Position numbers and translations under genes: made by a program
Shown: one piece after another, positions 35,401-41,164 of the stretch
Layout: every line of letters starts with the position of its first letter
Position numbering within the stretch: position 1 is the first letter of the stretch
Origin: an uncultured Bacteroidales bacterium
GTDB taxonomy: Bacteria; Bacteroidota; Bacteroidia; Bacteroidales; Bacteroidaceae
NCBI GenBank assembly: GCA_945833885.1
Contig: CAMAFY010000025.1
Span: forward strand, 1 to 42,607
DNA: 42,607 bases
Reading direction: 5' to 3'
The notes under the pieces: generated by a model
Databases searched by the model: none
Told to the model about the DNA's origin: nothing
What the model saw: only the letters and a program-made list of their open reading frames with translations

Positions 35401-35613
35401 CACATCGGCGTAGTCAAGGTCGTTGATGAGTCGGAGCGTGTACTTGAAATTGCCACGCGCTTCCAGTTCGTCGTAGATGCTTCCGCCCAGGAAACTCGGC
35501 TTGGTGTCGTCGAGGTCGTAGTCGTCTGAACAGGAGAACATCAAGCCTCCGGCTGAAAACAACAGGCAAAGACCGAGTGCGGTCTGGCTCATGGTTGAAA
35601 AGCGGTTTTTCAT
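32416..35613 (-). CDS. Large multi-FAS1 surface lipoprotein, first gene of the operon
   Basis: A 1065-residue lipoprotein; lipid Cys28 in LMFSCSDDYDLDD has a strong acidic tail, as expected for surface display. Four FAS1-like repeats can be placed by their first-strand motif: TIFAANDAAF (79-88), AMFVPSDEVL (388-397), SLFVPTDDGL (560-569) and YTVYVPTNEAV (839-849). The matching second motifs are NGYIHEIDKVLVAP (about 275-288), NNGVVYVMNKVVAP (about 491-504) and SYVVVHQLDQAL (about 1023-1034). Residues 874-915 form an acidic, Pro-then-charged helical insertion. No enzyme motif is seen. It is led by a near-perfect promoter at 35813-35844 and sits 9 nt before SusC-1. It could be a large ligand-capturing arm, by inference. 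Confidence 0.85.
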   Translation of the reverse strand: MKNRFSTMSQTALGLCLLFSAGGLMFSCSDDYDLDDTKPSFLGGSIYDELEARGNFKYTLRLINDLDYADVLAKTGSKTIFAANDAAFEKFFKETTWTTADGTPVDSYEKLSLAQKKHLLNNAMLNNAYVLEMMANCPSGEKNLCLRQTSAASITDSVTFWHTYDLPLIQSENSDYPDFWHRFHQGTGDTEGAEDQAATGTPKMGIRMAVNNTTPMIVHFLEGQMLEKNITHEDVGFILNLEGEREWTNENPENRSYVYDARILPEGQDIVCMNGYIHEIDKVLVAPSNMAEVIRTNGMTNIFSHILDRFSAPYYDDDLTYNYKSLYDDGTDSVFVKRYFAVRTQSGQLTTDPNKSNVKSGYPYLSFDPSWNQFMSTESEAAEKNMGAMFVPSDEVLTEYFINGGGKVLMERYATQKPVDKANLLYNIDQIPLDIIQALVNNLMKNSFNETVPSKYLSIMNDARDQMFPISDGYTNLDAYKAIFDKVMLANNGVVYVMNKVVAPADYSSVIAPVLYSNNAQVMRAVVRADESYIQGSQYANAPLQTYFSTYLKAMQSRFSLFVPTDDGLSTCGYVDPASLAAGNSRNYMYWRYAYKTGNVASTGKRLPIDAVAYTYNMEKGYDPADKARGNDYRSLYNDLLSSTYGEVKKKLLIEMVNQHIVVHEGTEDIRSGRKYFLSRTGAPVIIQDKGTGKGAGMKVRGGFQEQLSRQGLASAYNCTVKEENDVYDQSQETNGYGNGMTYFIDRPMQPTTNTVYKVVKSMPSTSKFMELCEGVNDDILKDAGLRDPYANSESKDAETKWQQAALLYYLFYQGEKGGAKFNVPSGDKLVRSFNNYRYTVYVPTNEAVEKEIQNGLPTWDTIEEFLDANLIRPEKPAGEPQRPTDVEADDYEDQVKEYERQLAEWKSTVEYKLYEADLAKDEVVKLQAQGMINTLVNFLKYHFQDESVFADNVASSGEYMTACISNGNYLNLKVVQKEGQIALTDAEGRTVNVSANGEHTNLLARDAHYNTTTNPRLIESSSYVVVHQLDQALHFEKLTDGRWDNAWKSAKKAKAFLAKYGTQK

Positions 35614-35812
35614 ACTTGATGGTTAATTATTTTGAATTGTTTTGTTTTTCATATACGTTGTCCGTCCTCCTCGCGCCTTTCCGCGCCCCGGGAACGTGGG
35701 GGAAGGGGGAAAGGCTCCGGAAAGTGTCCGGACATCCTGCCATCGGGAGTGGGGGTGGCGGACCTTCAAGGTCGCCGCTTCCCCTATAGGTACGACAGGC
35801 CGTAAGACACCG

Positions 35813-35844
35813 CAAATTTATTGTTTTTTCACGCACGCGACAAA
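35813..35844 (-). promoter_or_regulatory. Bacteroidetes promoter of the FAS1-SusCD operon
   Basis: On the minus strand TTTG (35841-35844), 20 nt of spacer and TAAATTTG (35813-35820) match the TTTG-N19-21-TAnnTTTG consensus exactly. Transcription should begin near 35806, giving a leader of about 190 nt before the start at 35613. The leader contains two palindromes, GACCTTCAAGGTC (35761-35773) and TGTCCGGACA (about 35727). Confidence 0.8.
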
Positions 35845-36051
35845 TTTTTCTGATATTTTTTTAACATTTTCTCCGCTTTTTGTTGAAAAAACAGCAATTA
35901 CAACGATGGCGGGGGACAATTTCCAATGCCAGAAAATACGGTTTCCCGTGTTATTTTCCATCTCCCTACCCTCCTTTCCCCTTTCTTTACAAGCGATTTT
36001 CACCACAGAATGCCCCTTTCCGGCACCCGTCGGGACGGCATAAAACCGCCA

Positions 36052-36077
36052 GTCGCCGGCGGAAGGGAAAGGCAAGG
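36052..36077. repeat. 26-bp inverted repeat, left arm
   Basis: Begins GTCGCCGGCGGAAGGG. It is perfectly complementary to 37060-37085, about 1 kb away; similarity continues weakly for another 10 bp on the inner side. Confidence 0.88.
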
Positions 36078-36124
36078 GCAGAGGAACGCCCATAGGGCAT
36101 CGCTTATTCGTCCTATCCGTGCTC

Positions 36125-36330
36125 GTTATAAATCCTCATCCGCATTCGTATAATTCGTTAAATTCGTGTTCAAAATATAATTCATTCGTGTTCGTCATAA
36201 TCCCCATCCACATTCGTATAATTCGTTCAATTCGTGTTCGAAATATAATTCATTCGTGTTCGTCATAATCTCCATCCGCATTCGTATAATTCGTTCAATT
36301 CGTGTTCGAAATAAAATCCATCCGCGTTCG
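36125..36330. repeat. 68-69-bp tandem repeat, 3 copies
   Basis: Copies start at 36125, 36194 and 36262. Each runs through CATCCGCATTCGTATAATTC, GTTCAATTCGTGTTCG and AATATAATTCATTCGTGTTC. The third copy decays after its middle. Related degenerate text occurs at 37111-37146, 37372-37450 and 39908-40170. Confidence 0.88.
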
Positions 36331-36480
36331 CCACAAAATCTCATCCGCGCCCCATCCATATCCGTGTTCACCCCATCGGCATTTCCGCCCGAAATCCCCG
36401 GCATTTCGCCCCTCGATTTTCCGCTGTTTCCGATGCGGAATCCCGCGTTTTCCGCTGCCCCGGAACGCCCTCGGGGAAAT

Positions 36481-36612
36481 ATTGCACACAGCGTTGCACA
36501 CAGCATTGCACACAACAGGAAACTTGACGAGAGCGCCAACAGAAGGATTTTCAACTATAATTAGGAAACTCGCGAAATTGCACACAACATTGCACACGGC
36601 ATTGCACACCGC
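36481..36612. repeat. Two triplets of 12-bp iteron-like repeats
   Basis: 36481-36516 holds ATTGCACACAGC, GTTGCACACAGC and ATTGCACACAAC. 36577-36612 holds ATTGCACACAAC, ATTGCACACGGC and ATTGCACACCGC. The two triplets are in the same orientation, 60 bp apart, and about 100 bp before an AT-rich stretch with palindromes. Confidence 0.9.
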
Positions 36613-37059
36613 GTTTTTCTCCACGACTGCCCAAAACGCCGTTTTTGCCCCATTCCGCACGCCCCGGACCCTCCCGTTCCGTGAGAAGAAGAGAGGGAGA
36701 ATATAGAGGGAGAGATAATAAGAGAGTTAAATTTAACTTTTTAATTAACTTAAAATTTTTATCTTAACTTGAATTATCTGGCGATAATTATCTAAGTGAA
36801 AAAAAGAAAAAGAAAAAAAAGAAAGACGGCGATGTGGAACCGTCACACCCCACGTCTCCGCGTCCCCGCGCCACACCGCCACAATTTGGGCCAGCACGGA
36901 TTTGTGAATGTGCGAACGCCGTGCGGATGAGCGAACGCGCACGGCACAATGCGCCATCGACGCAACGTATCACATATAGTTGTTGACCGTCAGTTTAAGG
37001 CGTGACGTTTTTGCGTCATGGACGCACCCAGGGCGTTGCCCTACGGGTATTCTTCTGCT

Positions 37060-37085
37060 CCTTGCCTTTCCCTTCCGCCGGCGAC
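37060..37085. repeat. 26-bp inverted repeat, right arm
   Basis: Exact reverse complement of 36052-36077. Both arms are followed within 30 bp by the same directly oriented string GGCATCGCTTATTCGT (36087 and 37110 region). Confidence 0.88.
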
Positions 37086-37159
37086 CTTCGGTTCAAGGCG
37101 TGGCCTGCGGCATCGCTTATTCGTTAAATCCGTATAATTCGCGTTCGAAAAAAAATATA

Positions 37160-37350
37160 GGGGTGTTCTATAAATTAGATTGAGACGATTATGAGGCTAT
37201 TACGCAGCAGGTATCTCATTTTTCATAAAGAAGCGATGCGGGCATCGTGACTGCATGAAAATGAGATAGATGCAAGTAAGAGACCATAAGCGTCCAAGCA
37301 AATGATGACACCCCTGAAAATAGTACTTAAACTAATTTATAGAACACCCC
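37160..37350. mobile_element. 191-bp MITE-like element with 19-bp perfect TIRs
   Basis: The ends are GGGGTGTTCTATAAATTAG (37160-37178) and its exact reverse complement (37332-37350), each flanked on the outside by TA, as expected for a TA target-site duplication. No transposase frame is present. The interior is strongly structured: ATCTCATTTTTCAT pairs with ATGAAAATGAGAT (one bulge) around a CGATGC / GCATCG mini-hairpin. TA duplication is typical of IS630/Tc1-mariner type elements, so a non-autonomous relative is the most likely identity; the parent IS is not in the window. Confidence 0.75.
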
Positions 37351-37585
37351 TACAATCATTGTCGCCTAATCCGCGTTCACCATAAAATTCCCATCCGTGA
37401 TCCTCCCCATCCCCATCCGTTATATCCGTTCCATCCGCCTTCGCCCCTCCATCATATCCGTTTCCTCTCCTCACTTGGCCCATCCGAAACTCCCGCAGTT
37501 CTTCATCTCTCCACCAACAAACATCGCGCAAACGTCCACATTTTGAAACATTGATGAAAATATTTTGAAAATTTCTTCCGAAAAA

Positions 37586-37617
37586 TTTGGAGGATAAAAC
37601 ATAAAGCCGTACCTTTG
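37586..37617 (+). promoter_or_regulatory. Bacteroidetes promoter upstream of the HU gene
   Basis: TTTG (37586-37589), a 20-nt spacer and TACCTTTG (37610-37617) match the consensus exactly. The start of transcription should lie near 37624. The next credible gene in this direction is the HU-HIG gene at 38178. Confidence 0.78.
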
Positions 37618-37623
37618 CACCAT

Positions 37624-38177
37624 CAAACGGAACAATAATAGTTCCAACGATAAACGCTCAACGCTACGTCGCGGAGGAGGATCCGGACCGCGACCGTCAA
37701 CGTCAGACCGGTAGACGACGACGGCACATCGCCCTCCCCAACGCCTCCAGCGACTGTAAGGCCGAAAGATTGTTTAGGAAACGTTTTTATCGAGAACCGG
37801 CCGACGACCGCACGGCTTGCACGCCTCGGGAACCTCGGCAGCCGACGCTCCGGCAAGACTGGGACAAAACCTCACGCACCTCCGCCGCGAAGGACCCAAG
37901 CGACGGCAGACGGCATCACCGACCCACGCTACGCCCGACCGCTGCATCACAGCACTTCCCCCTCACGGCAGCCCCGCGCCTCGACAGCCTCTACCACGGA
38001 AAACACCCCTCCTCACAGGACATCCTTTCGGAGCAGCGTCCACCTTACTCTTTCACGGTGCCGCCACCGCCCCCCGTCGTCCCCACCGACGACCCTTCGT
38101 GGAGCCTTCCGGCATCCAGCCCGAACTGTGGCGACATCAACATTCACCTTTATTAACCTTAAAAGATTGTTTAGAAC
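37624..38177 (+). other. About 550-nt C-rich leader of the HU gene
   Basis: Frames across this stretch encode only low-complexity Arg/Pro/Ser sequence and have no good starts, so I treat it as untranslated. The 13-mer AAAGATTGTTTAG occurs twice: at 37765-37777 and at 38162-38174, immediately before the HU start codon. The piece between them is unusually rich in C. Confidence 0.5.
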
Positions 38178-38657
38178 ATGAGTTTCAAATGTATGAAAGT
38201 CCAGCGCTATATGCCTGGCAACACCGAAGTCAAGAAGTGGTATCCCGCCCTTGCACCCGTATCCACCATCCGCATCGACGACGTCATCGAGGGCATCGTA
38301 GCACGCTGCACCCTCACCTCCCCCGACATCAAGGCTTGCCTCAACGCCCTGCAGGAGGTCATCATCGAGCAACTCCAACTGGGCAACGCCGTGGAGTTCG
38401 GCGACCTCGGACGCTTCCGTCCGCGCCTCTCCTCGCACTTCTACAGCAAGTCGCTCGGCATCTACACCGGCGGAGGTCGTGAGGTGGCCGACACCACCTA
38501 CGAGACCGACGGCAAGACCGTCAAGCAACTTGGCGTCACCGCCCAGGACATCAAGGCCATCACCGTGGGCTTCTACCCCAGCAAGGCCATCCGCAACGCC
38601 ATCGCCCGCGAACGGCTCTCCTTCGAGTTCAACGGCGTCAAGCGTGCCCTGAGTTAA
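38178..38657 (+). CDS. HU-HIG type DNA-binding protein
   Basis: A 159-residue relative of HU/IHF. The HU-like core is seen in IDDVIEGIVARCTLTSPDIK, LNALQEVIIEQLQLGNAVEF and GDLGRFRPRLSSH, the usual helix-turn-helix base and start of the beta arm. The C-terminal extension (about 110-159, with VTAQDIKAITVGFYPSK) is the variable part of the HU-HIG family, common and multi-copy in Bacteroidetes. It would bind DNA without strong sequence preference. The start at 38178 (MSFKCMKVQRYMPGN) follows AAAGATTGTTTAG. It is monocistronic as far as can be seen; an 8-bp-stem hairpin (38693-38714) lies 36 nt after the stop but lacks a T-run. Confidence 0.88.
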   Translation: MSFKCMKVQRYMPGNTEVKKWYPALAPVSTIRIDDVIEGIVARCTLTSPDIKACLNALQEVIIEQLQLGNAVEFGDLGRFRPRLSSHFYSKSLGIYTGGGREVADTTYETDGKTVKQLGVTAQDIKAITVGFYPSKAIRNAIARERLSFEFNGVKRALS

Positions 38658-39138
38658 GGTGAGGCTAATTCCTAATCCTTAATGACGGCAGATCCCGACA
38701 CCCGGATGTCGGGACCTGCCCCTCCAAAACCACAGTTTTCCGGCGACCGCCTCCGAGGTTTGGCAGGGGCGGACAAAAGACGTTTCCGCAAATCTTTTCT
38801 TCTGATATTTTTCTAAACCGCCCTCCATTCCTAAACGCAGTTTTTCCAGACTGTTTATCCTATCCTTTCTTGTCAACCTGAACATCATCTTTTCTGATCC
38901 GTCACCTGCCATGTAGGTTTCAACAAGCGGTTTAACATAAGTTCCGCTTCCAAAGCGCGCGGGAACCGTGTTACCGCCTATGAAGAACCATAACAACAAT
39001 TACTGTATTAACCCATTTCCGAAACCTACCTACAGCCCGGAGGCCGCCGAAAACTTCCACGCACACAACAACCGTTCCTGCGGTGGCAATTCACAGAATC
39101 CACCGCCATCATCAACCCTCAAAACCCTAATTTTCACC
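38658..39138. other. 480-bp stretch between the HU gene and a small ORF
   Basis: It contains the hairpin TCCCGACA / TGTCGGGA (38693-38714). A 106-codon minus-strand frame (38679-38999) has semi-plausible text (MFRLTRKDRINSLEKLRLGM), but its end overlaps the hairpin and it has no recognisable family. I do not call it a gene. Confidence 0.45.
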
Positions 39139-39264
39139 ATGATACGACTGATTTTCAACGACCCTATGTCACACAAGCGCAAGAGCGTCATACGAATCAC
39201 TCAGATAACCATCACCGACCAGAACACCACCATCGTCCAGACCACCAACAAGCCCGTCTACTAA
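39139..39264 (+). CDS. Small 41-aa protein, unknown
   Basis: From ATG 39139 the frame reads MIRLIFNDPMSHKRKSV, then a stretch of alternating beta-type residues (IRITQITITDQNTTIVQT) to a stop at 39262-39264. The codons (ATC, ACC, CAG, GTC) fit the biased usage of the strongly expressed genes here, which is the main reason to believe it. The frame is open for 57 codons further upstream, but that part is Asn/Pro-rich and not protein-like. No family is recognised. It lies about 480 nt after the HU gene on the same strand and may be one of the short proteins often found beside HU-HIG genes. Confidence 0.45.
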   Translation: MIRLIFNDPMSHKRKSVIRITQITITDQNTTIVQTTNKPVY

Positions 39265-39440
39265 CACCCTCCGCCGGTCTACGGCGAACCAGAAAGACAC
39301 GGATCATCTTCTGTAATATTTTCAACATCTTTTTATTGTTAATTTGCATTTTAATTTATAAGTAGAACAATCCTTTTATAACCGTACAACTGGAAGGTGG
39401 CGACAGTGATCCACCACCTTCGGCCTATCTTTGTTTTTCC

Positions 39441-39478
39441 TCACCGCTCTTGGATGTCGCCAGGGGCGGTGATTCTTT
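39441..39478 (+). terminator. Probable terminator after the 41-aa ORF
   Basis: TCACCGCTC (39441-39449) pairs with GGGCGGTGA (39464-39472) over 9 bp with one wobble around a 14-nt loop, followed by TTCTTTTC. A second small hairpin (AAGGTGG / CCACCTT, about 39395-39420) lies just before it. Confidence 0.5.
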
Positions 39479-39498
39479 TCCCTCCGCCCTCCCTCCTC

Positions 39499-39640
39499 TT
39501 AACACGACAATAACATTCATTCCCCTTTACCTTTTTTAACACGACAACGTCGACAACGTCGACAACATTTATCTCCTCCCTCTTAACACGACAATAACCT
39601 TAATCCACCTCTTATCCTCTTTTAACACGACAACGTCGAC
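39499..39640. repeat. TTAACACGACAA / CGTCGACAA repeat cluster
   Basis: TTAACACGACAA occurs at 39499, 39536, 39583 and 39622 (steps of 37, 47 and 39 bp). After alternate copies the 9-mer CGTCGACAA is added, twice after the second copy and once after the fourth. The 39265-39698 stretch otherwise holds only the terminator above and pyrimidine-rich sequence. Confidence 0.85.
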
Positions 39641-39698
39641 AACATTTTACACTCTTTCATTTACCATTCACCCCTTAATCATTTCCCCCTTTCCCAAT

Positions 39699-39899
39699 AT
39701 GAAGCAGCGACTTGCCATCTCCTCATTCATCTGTGCCATAGCCTTTGCCGTCGCCGGGGTGTGCATACCTCCCACGGGCGTCATCCATTCATCGGTGCTG
39801 ATGCTCGTCGCCCAACTGTTCGTCCTCACCGCCACCCTCCTCGGCGTCGACTCCTACCGCGACATCATCCGCGACTCCCACCGCCAGAACCTCAAATAA
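39699..39899 (+). CDS. Small membrane protein, 66 aa
   Basis: A 66-residue protein with two hydrophobic helices, about 6-25 (AISSFICAIAFAVAGVCIPP) and 31-49 (SSVLMLVAQLFVLTATLLG), and a charged C-terminus (YRDIIRDSHRQNLK). It is probably an inner-membrane hairpin with both ends in the cytoplasm. Codon usage is GC-ending and strongly biased, as in highly expressed genes of the window, which supports it. No family is recognised. It follows the TTAACACGACAA repeat cluster, which would be in its promoter or leader region. Confidence 0.6.
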   Translation: MKQRLAISSFICAIAFAVAGVCIPPTGVIHSSVLMLVAQLFVLTATLLGVDSYRDIIRDSHRQNLK

Positions 39900-39907
39900 C
39901 ACCCAAA

Positions 39908-40170
39908 CGATTTATCTACGAACACGGATGAACGAACGCGGACAATGATTTACGAACACGAATTTTACGAATCATACGAATTCATCCGCACGAAAAAAAC
40001 GCCTATTCGTTAAATACGCGTTCGCTATAAAATCAAATCGCAGGCGTTGAAAGATTCGTTTAATTCGTGTTCGTCATAAAATCCATCCGAGTTCACCCCA
40101 TCCACATTCGTTAAATTCGTTCGATTCGCGTTCGTCATAAATTCTGTCCGCGTTCGTTATAAATTCTCCT
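39908..40170. repeat. Degenerate ATTCGTGTTCG family
   Basis: Many copies of TACGAACACG-like (39908-39975) and, in the opposite sense, ATTCGTTTAATTCGTGTTCG-like segments (40050-40165) alternate with CATAAAATCCATCCG-type links. They match the 68-bp units at 36125-36330. The rest of 39900-40456 has a TAACTTTG -7-like box (40323-40330) but no gene. Confidence 0.8.
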
Positions 40171-40322
40171 CGCTCCGCCACACGTCATAGCATCCGCGTT
40201 CGCTCCCTTTCGTCCCCCGAAACATACGTTTTTCACCCCACATTCGCATCATTAACGCCTCCCCCGCCCCACAATTTCACATTTTTTTATTGTTTCATTC
40301 CCCTTTTCTCCCCCAGAAACCT

Positions 40323-40330
40323 TAACTTTG
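40323..40330 (+). promoter_or_regulatory. Candidate -7 box
   Basis: TAACTTTG fits TAnnTTTG and would start transcripts near 40337, about 120 nt before the ORF at 40457. No -33 TTTG is found at the right distance. Confidence 0.35.
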
Positions 40331-40456
40331 TAGCAATTATGGACTGCAAACAAAGGCTATAAGCAAACGGACGCCATTGCAATACAGAAAAACACACTTC
40401 AACAAAACGCAGGATTACAGTTAATTCTCTGTGTTTGAAAGATTTACAAGAAACCT

Positions 40457-40567
40457 ATGGACAAAGATAATAAAATGGAAGAAAAATATGATTTAGCGAC
40501 AGGTTGCCTGTCCGAAGATGGTGTGATTAAGATAGGACCCAATATCCGGGTCTCAGGGAGGGCATGA
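40457..40567 (+). CDS. Small ORF, 36 aa; 5' part of a probably split gene
   Basis: MDKDNKMEEKYDLATG followed by CLSEDGVIKIGPNIRVSGRA and a stop. It overlaps the next ORF by ATGA (40564-40567). A single-base indel near the CCGGG at about 40547-40551 would join the two as ...KIGPNI-GLREGMNYVSYI..., giving one protein of about 90 residues. So this is either the front half of a frameshifted gene or a translationally coupled pair. No family is recognised. Confidence 0.45.
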   Translation: MDKDNKMEEKYDLATGCLSEDGVIKIGPNIRVSGRA

Positions 40568-40731
40568 ACTATGTCAGTTACATCCTGGAGCAAGACCCCA
40601 TCACATTTGGCGAAATAGACATCGTCTCATTGCTCAGGGACTATAAGACCGCCCACAAGGACCATAAAAAGGGCGAGCCCATCTTCATGCTGGGCAAAGA
40701 CCTCATACAATACAGAAAGAAGGGCTACTGA
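40564..40731 (+). CDS. Small ORF, 55 aa; 3' part of a probably split gene
   Basis: MNYVSYILEQDPITFGEIDI, then a basic middle (LLRDYKTAHKDHKKGEP) and the end FMLGKDLIQYRKKGY. The sequence looks protein-like, and the reading frame is open upstream as GLREGMNY, which supports a former fusion with the preceding 36-aa ORF. The last codons and stop (GGCTACTGA) are copied again 56 nt downstream within a 14-bp repeat. No family is recognised. Confidence 0.45.
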   Translation: MNYVSYILEQDPITFGEIDIVSLLRDYKTAHKDHKKGEPIFMLGKDLIQYRKKGY

Positions 40732-40797
40732 AAATCGATTGCTGAAATTCGATTGCTGAAATTCGATTGCTAAAGAAAGGCTACTGATAATCGATTG
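40728..40797. repeat. 14-bp tandem repeat, 5 units
   Basis: Units start at 40728, 40742, 40756, 40770 and 40784: CTGAAAATCGATTG, CTGAAATTCGATTG (twice), CTAAAGAAAGGCTA and CTGATAATCGATTG. The fourth unit plus the start of the fifth repeats the end of the ORF (AAAGAA-GGCTACTGA), so the array seems to have grown from the 3' end of that gene. Confidence 0.88.
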
Positions 40798-40810
40798 CTG
40801 AGTCTAAGAT

Positions 40811-40980
40811 CACCTTATCATAGAGCCTCCTATCATAGTCAAGCCTATTTTCCCCTTGGCCATCATAGTTTCTCTTAGATTATCCTAGTTTCCCCTCGGT
40901 CTTCCTATATTATCCTAGTTTCTCCTCGGTCTTCCTAGTTTCTCCTATCCCACCCTAGATTATCCTCCCCCCTCAGAAAA
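40811..40980. repeat. 10-bp-period CTAGG array, copy 3 (reverse orientation)
   Basis: Units such as TATCCTAGTT, TCTCCTCGGT, CTTCCTAGTT and CACCCTAGAT step by exactly 10 bp, with a 20-bp or longer higher-order repeat (TATCCTAGTT plus TCTCCTCGGT recurs). Read on the other strand they give AACTAGGATA-like units, related to the arrays at 6489 and 15316. The rest of 40732-41164 contains only the terminator below. Confidence 0.82.
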
Positions 40981-41070
40981 TCCCCCCATCACAAAACACC
41001 TCCACACCACCCTCAGGAACAACTCCTAACCGCGTGACGGACAACCGATACGCACACACGTCTTACGAAA

Positions 41071-41121
41071 TGTGGCTTCTATAAATCACCATCGCAATTT
41101 ATAGAAGCCACACTTATTTTT
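41071..41121. terminator. Strong terminator between convergent genes
   Basis: TGTGGCTTCTATAAAT (41071-41086) pairs perfectly with 41097-41112 around a 10-nt loop, followed on the plus strand by CTTATTTTTTTT. On the minus strand it is followed by TTTCG, so it may also serve the gene ending at 41165. Confidence 0.85.
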
Positions 41122-41164
41122 TTTAGGAAAAGCAACAGCACTATCAACTCAAAATAACTCTTGC

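Larger units (their letters stand above)
35845..37585. other. Repeat-dense stretch without a convincing gene
   Basis: No open frame here has protein-like composition. The separately listed repeats account for most of it. The remainder holds an AT-rich part (36715-36790) with palindromes such as GTTAAATTTAAC and GATAATTATC, a purine tract (about 36798-36830), and degenerate ATTCGTGTTCG-like text at 37111-37146 and 37372-37450. Confidence 0.6.

Noticed and set aside
32320..35529. 1069-codon open frame on the plus strand opposite the large FAS1 gene
   Set aside because: Composition is Val/Gly/Glu/His-biased with no domain; it results from the biased codon use of the real minus-strand gene.
36125..36612. 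CRISPR array
   Set aside because: Repeats are directly adjacent (68-bp and 12-bp units) without unique spacers, and no cas gene is in the window.
36715..36790. Chromosomal origin of replication
   Set aside because: AT-rich with palindromes, but I see no DnaA boxes of the TTATCCACA type and no dnaA or dnaN nearby.
37770..38156. 128-codon frame in the HU leader
   Set aside because: Arg/Pro/Ser/His-rich low-complexity translation with no motif; treated as untranslated leader.
38679..38999. 106-codon minus-strand frame after the HU gene
   Set aside because: Some text looks protein-like, but the end overlaps a hairpin, no promoter or family is visible and the start is weak. A homologue search would be needed to revive it.
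39499..39640. CRISPR-like spacing of TTAACACGACAA
   Set aside because: Only four 12-bp repeats, uneven spacing, similar text in the intervals and no cas genes.
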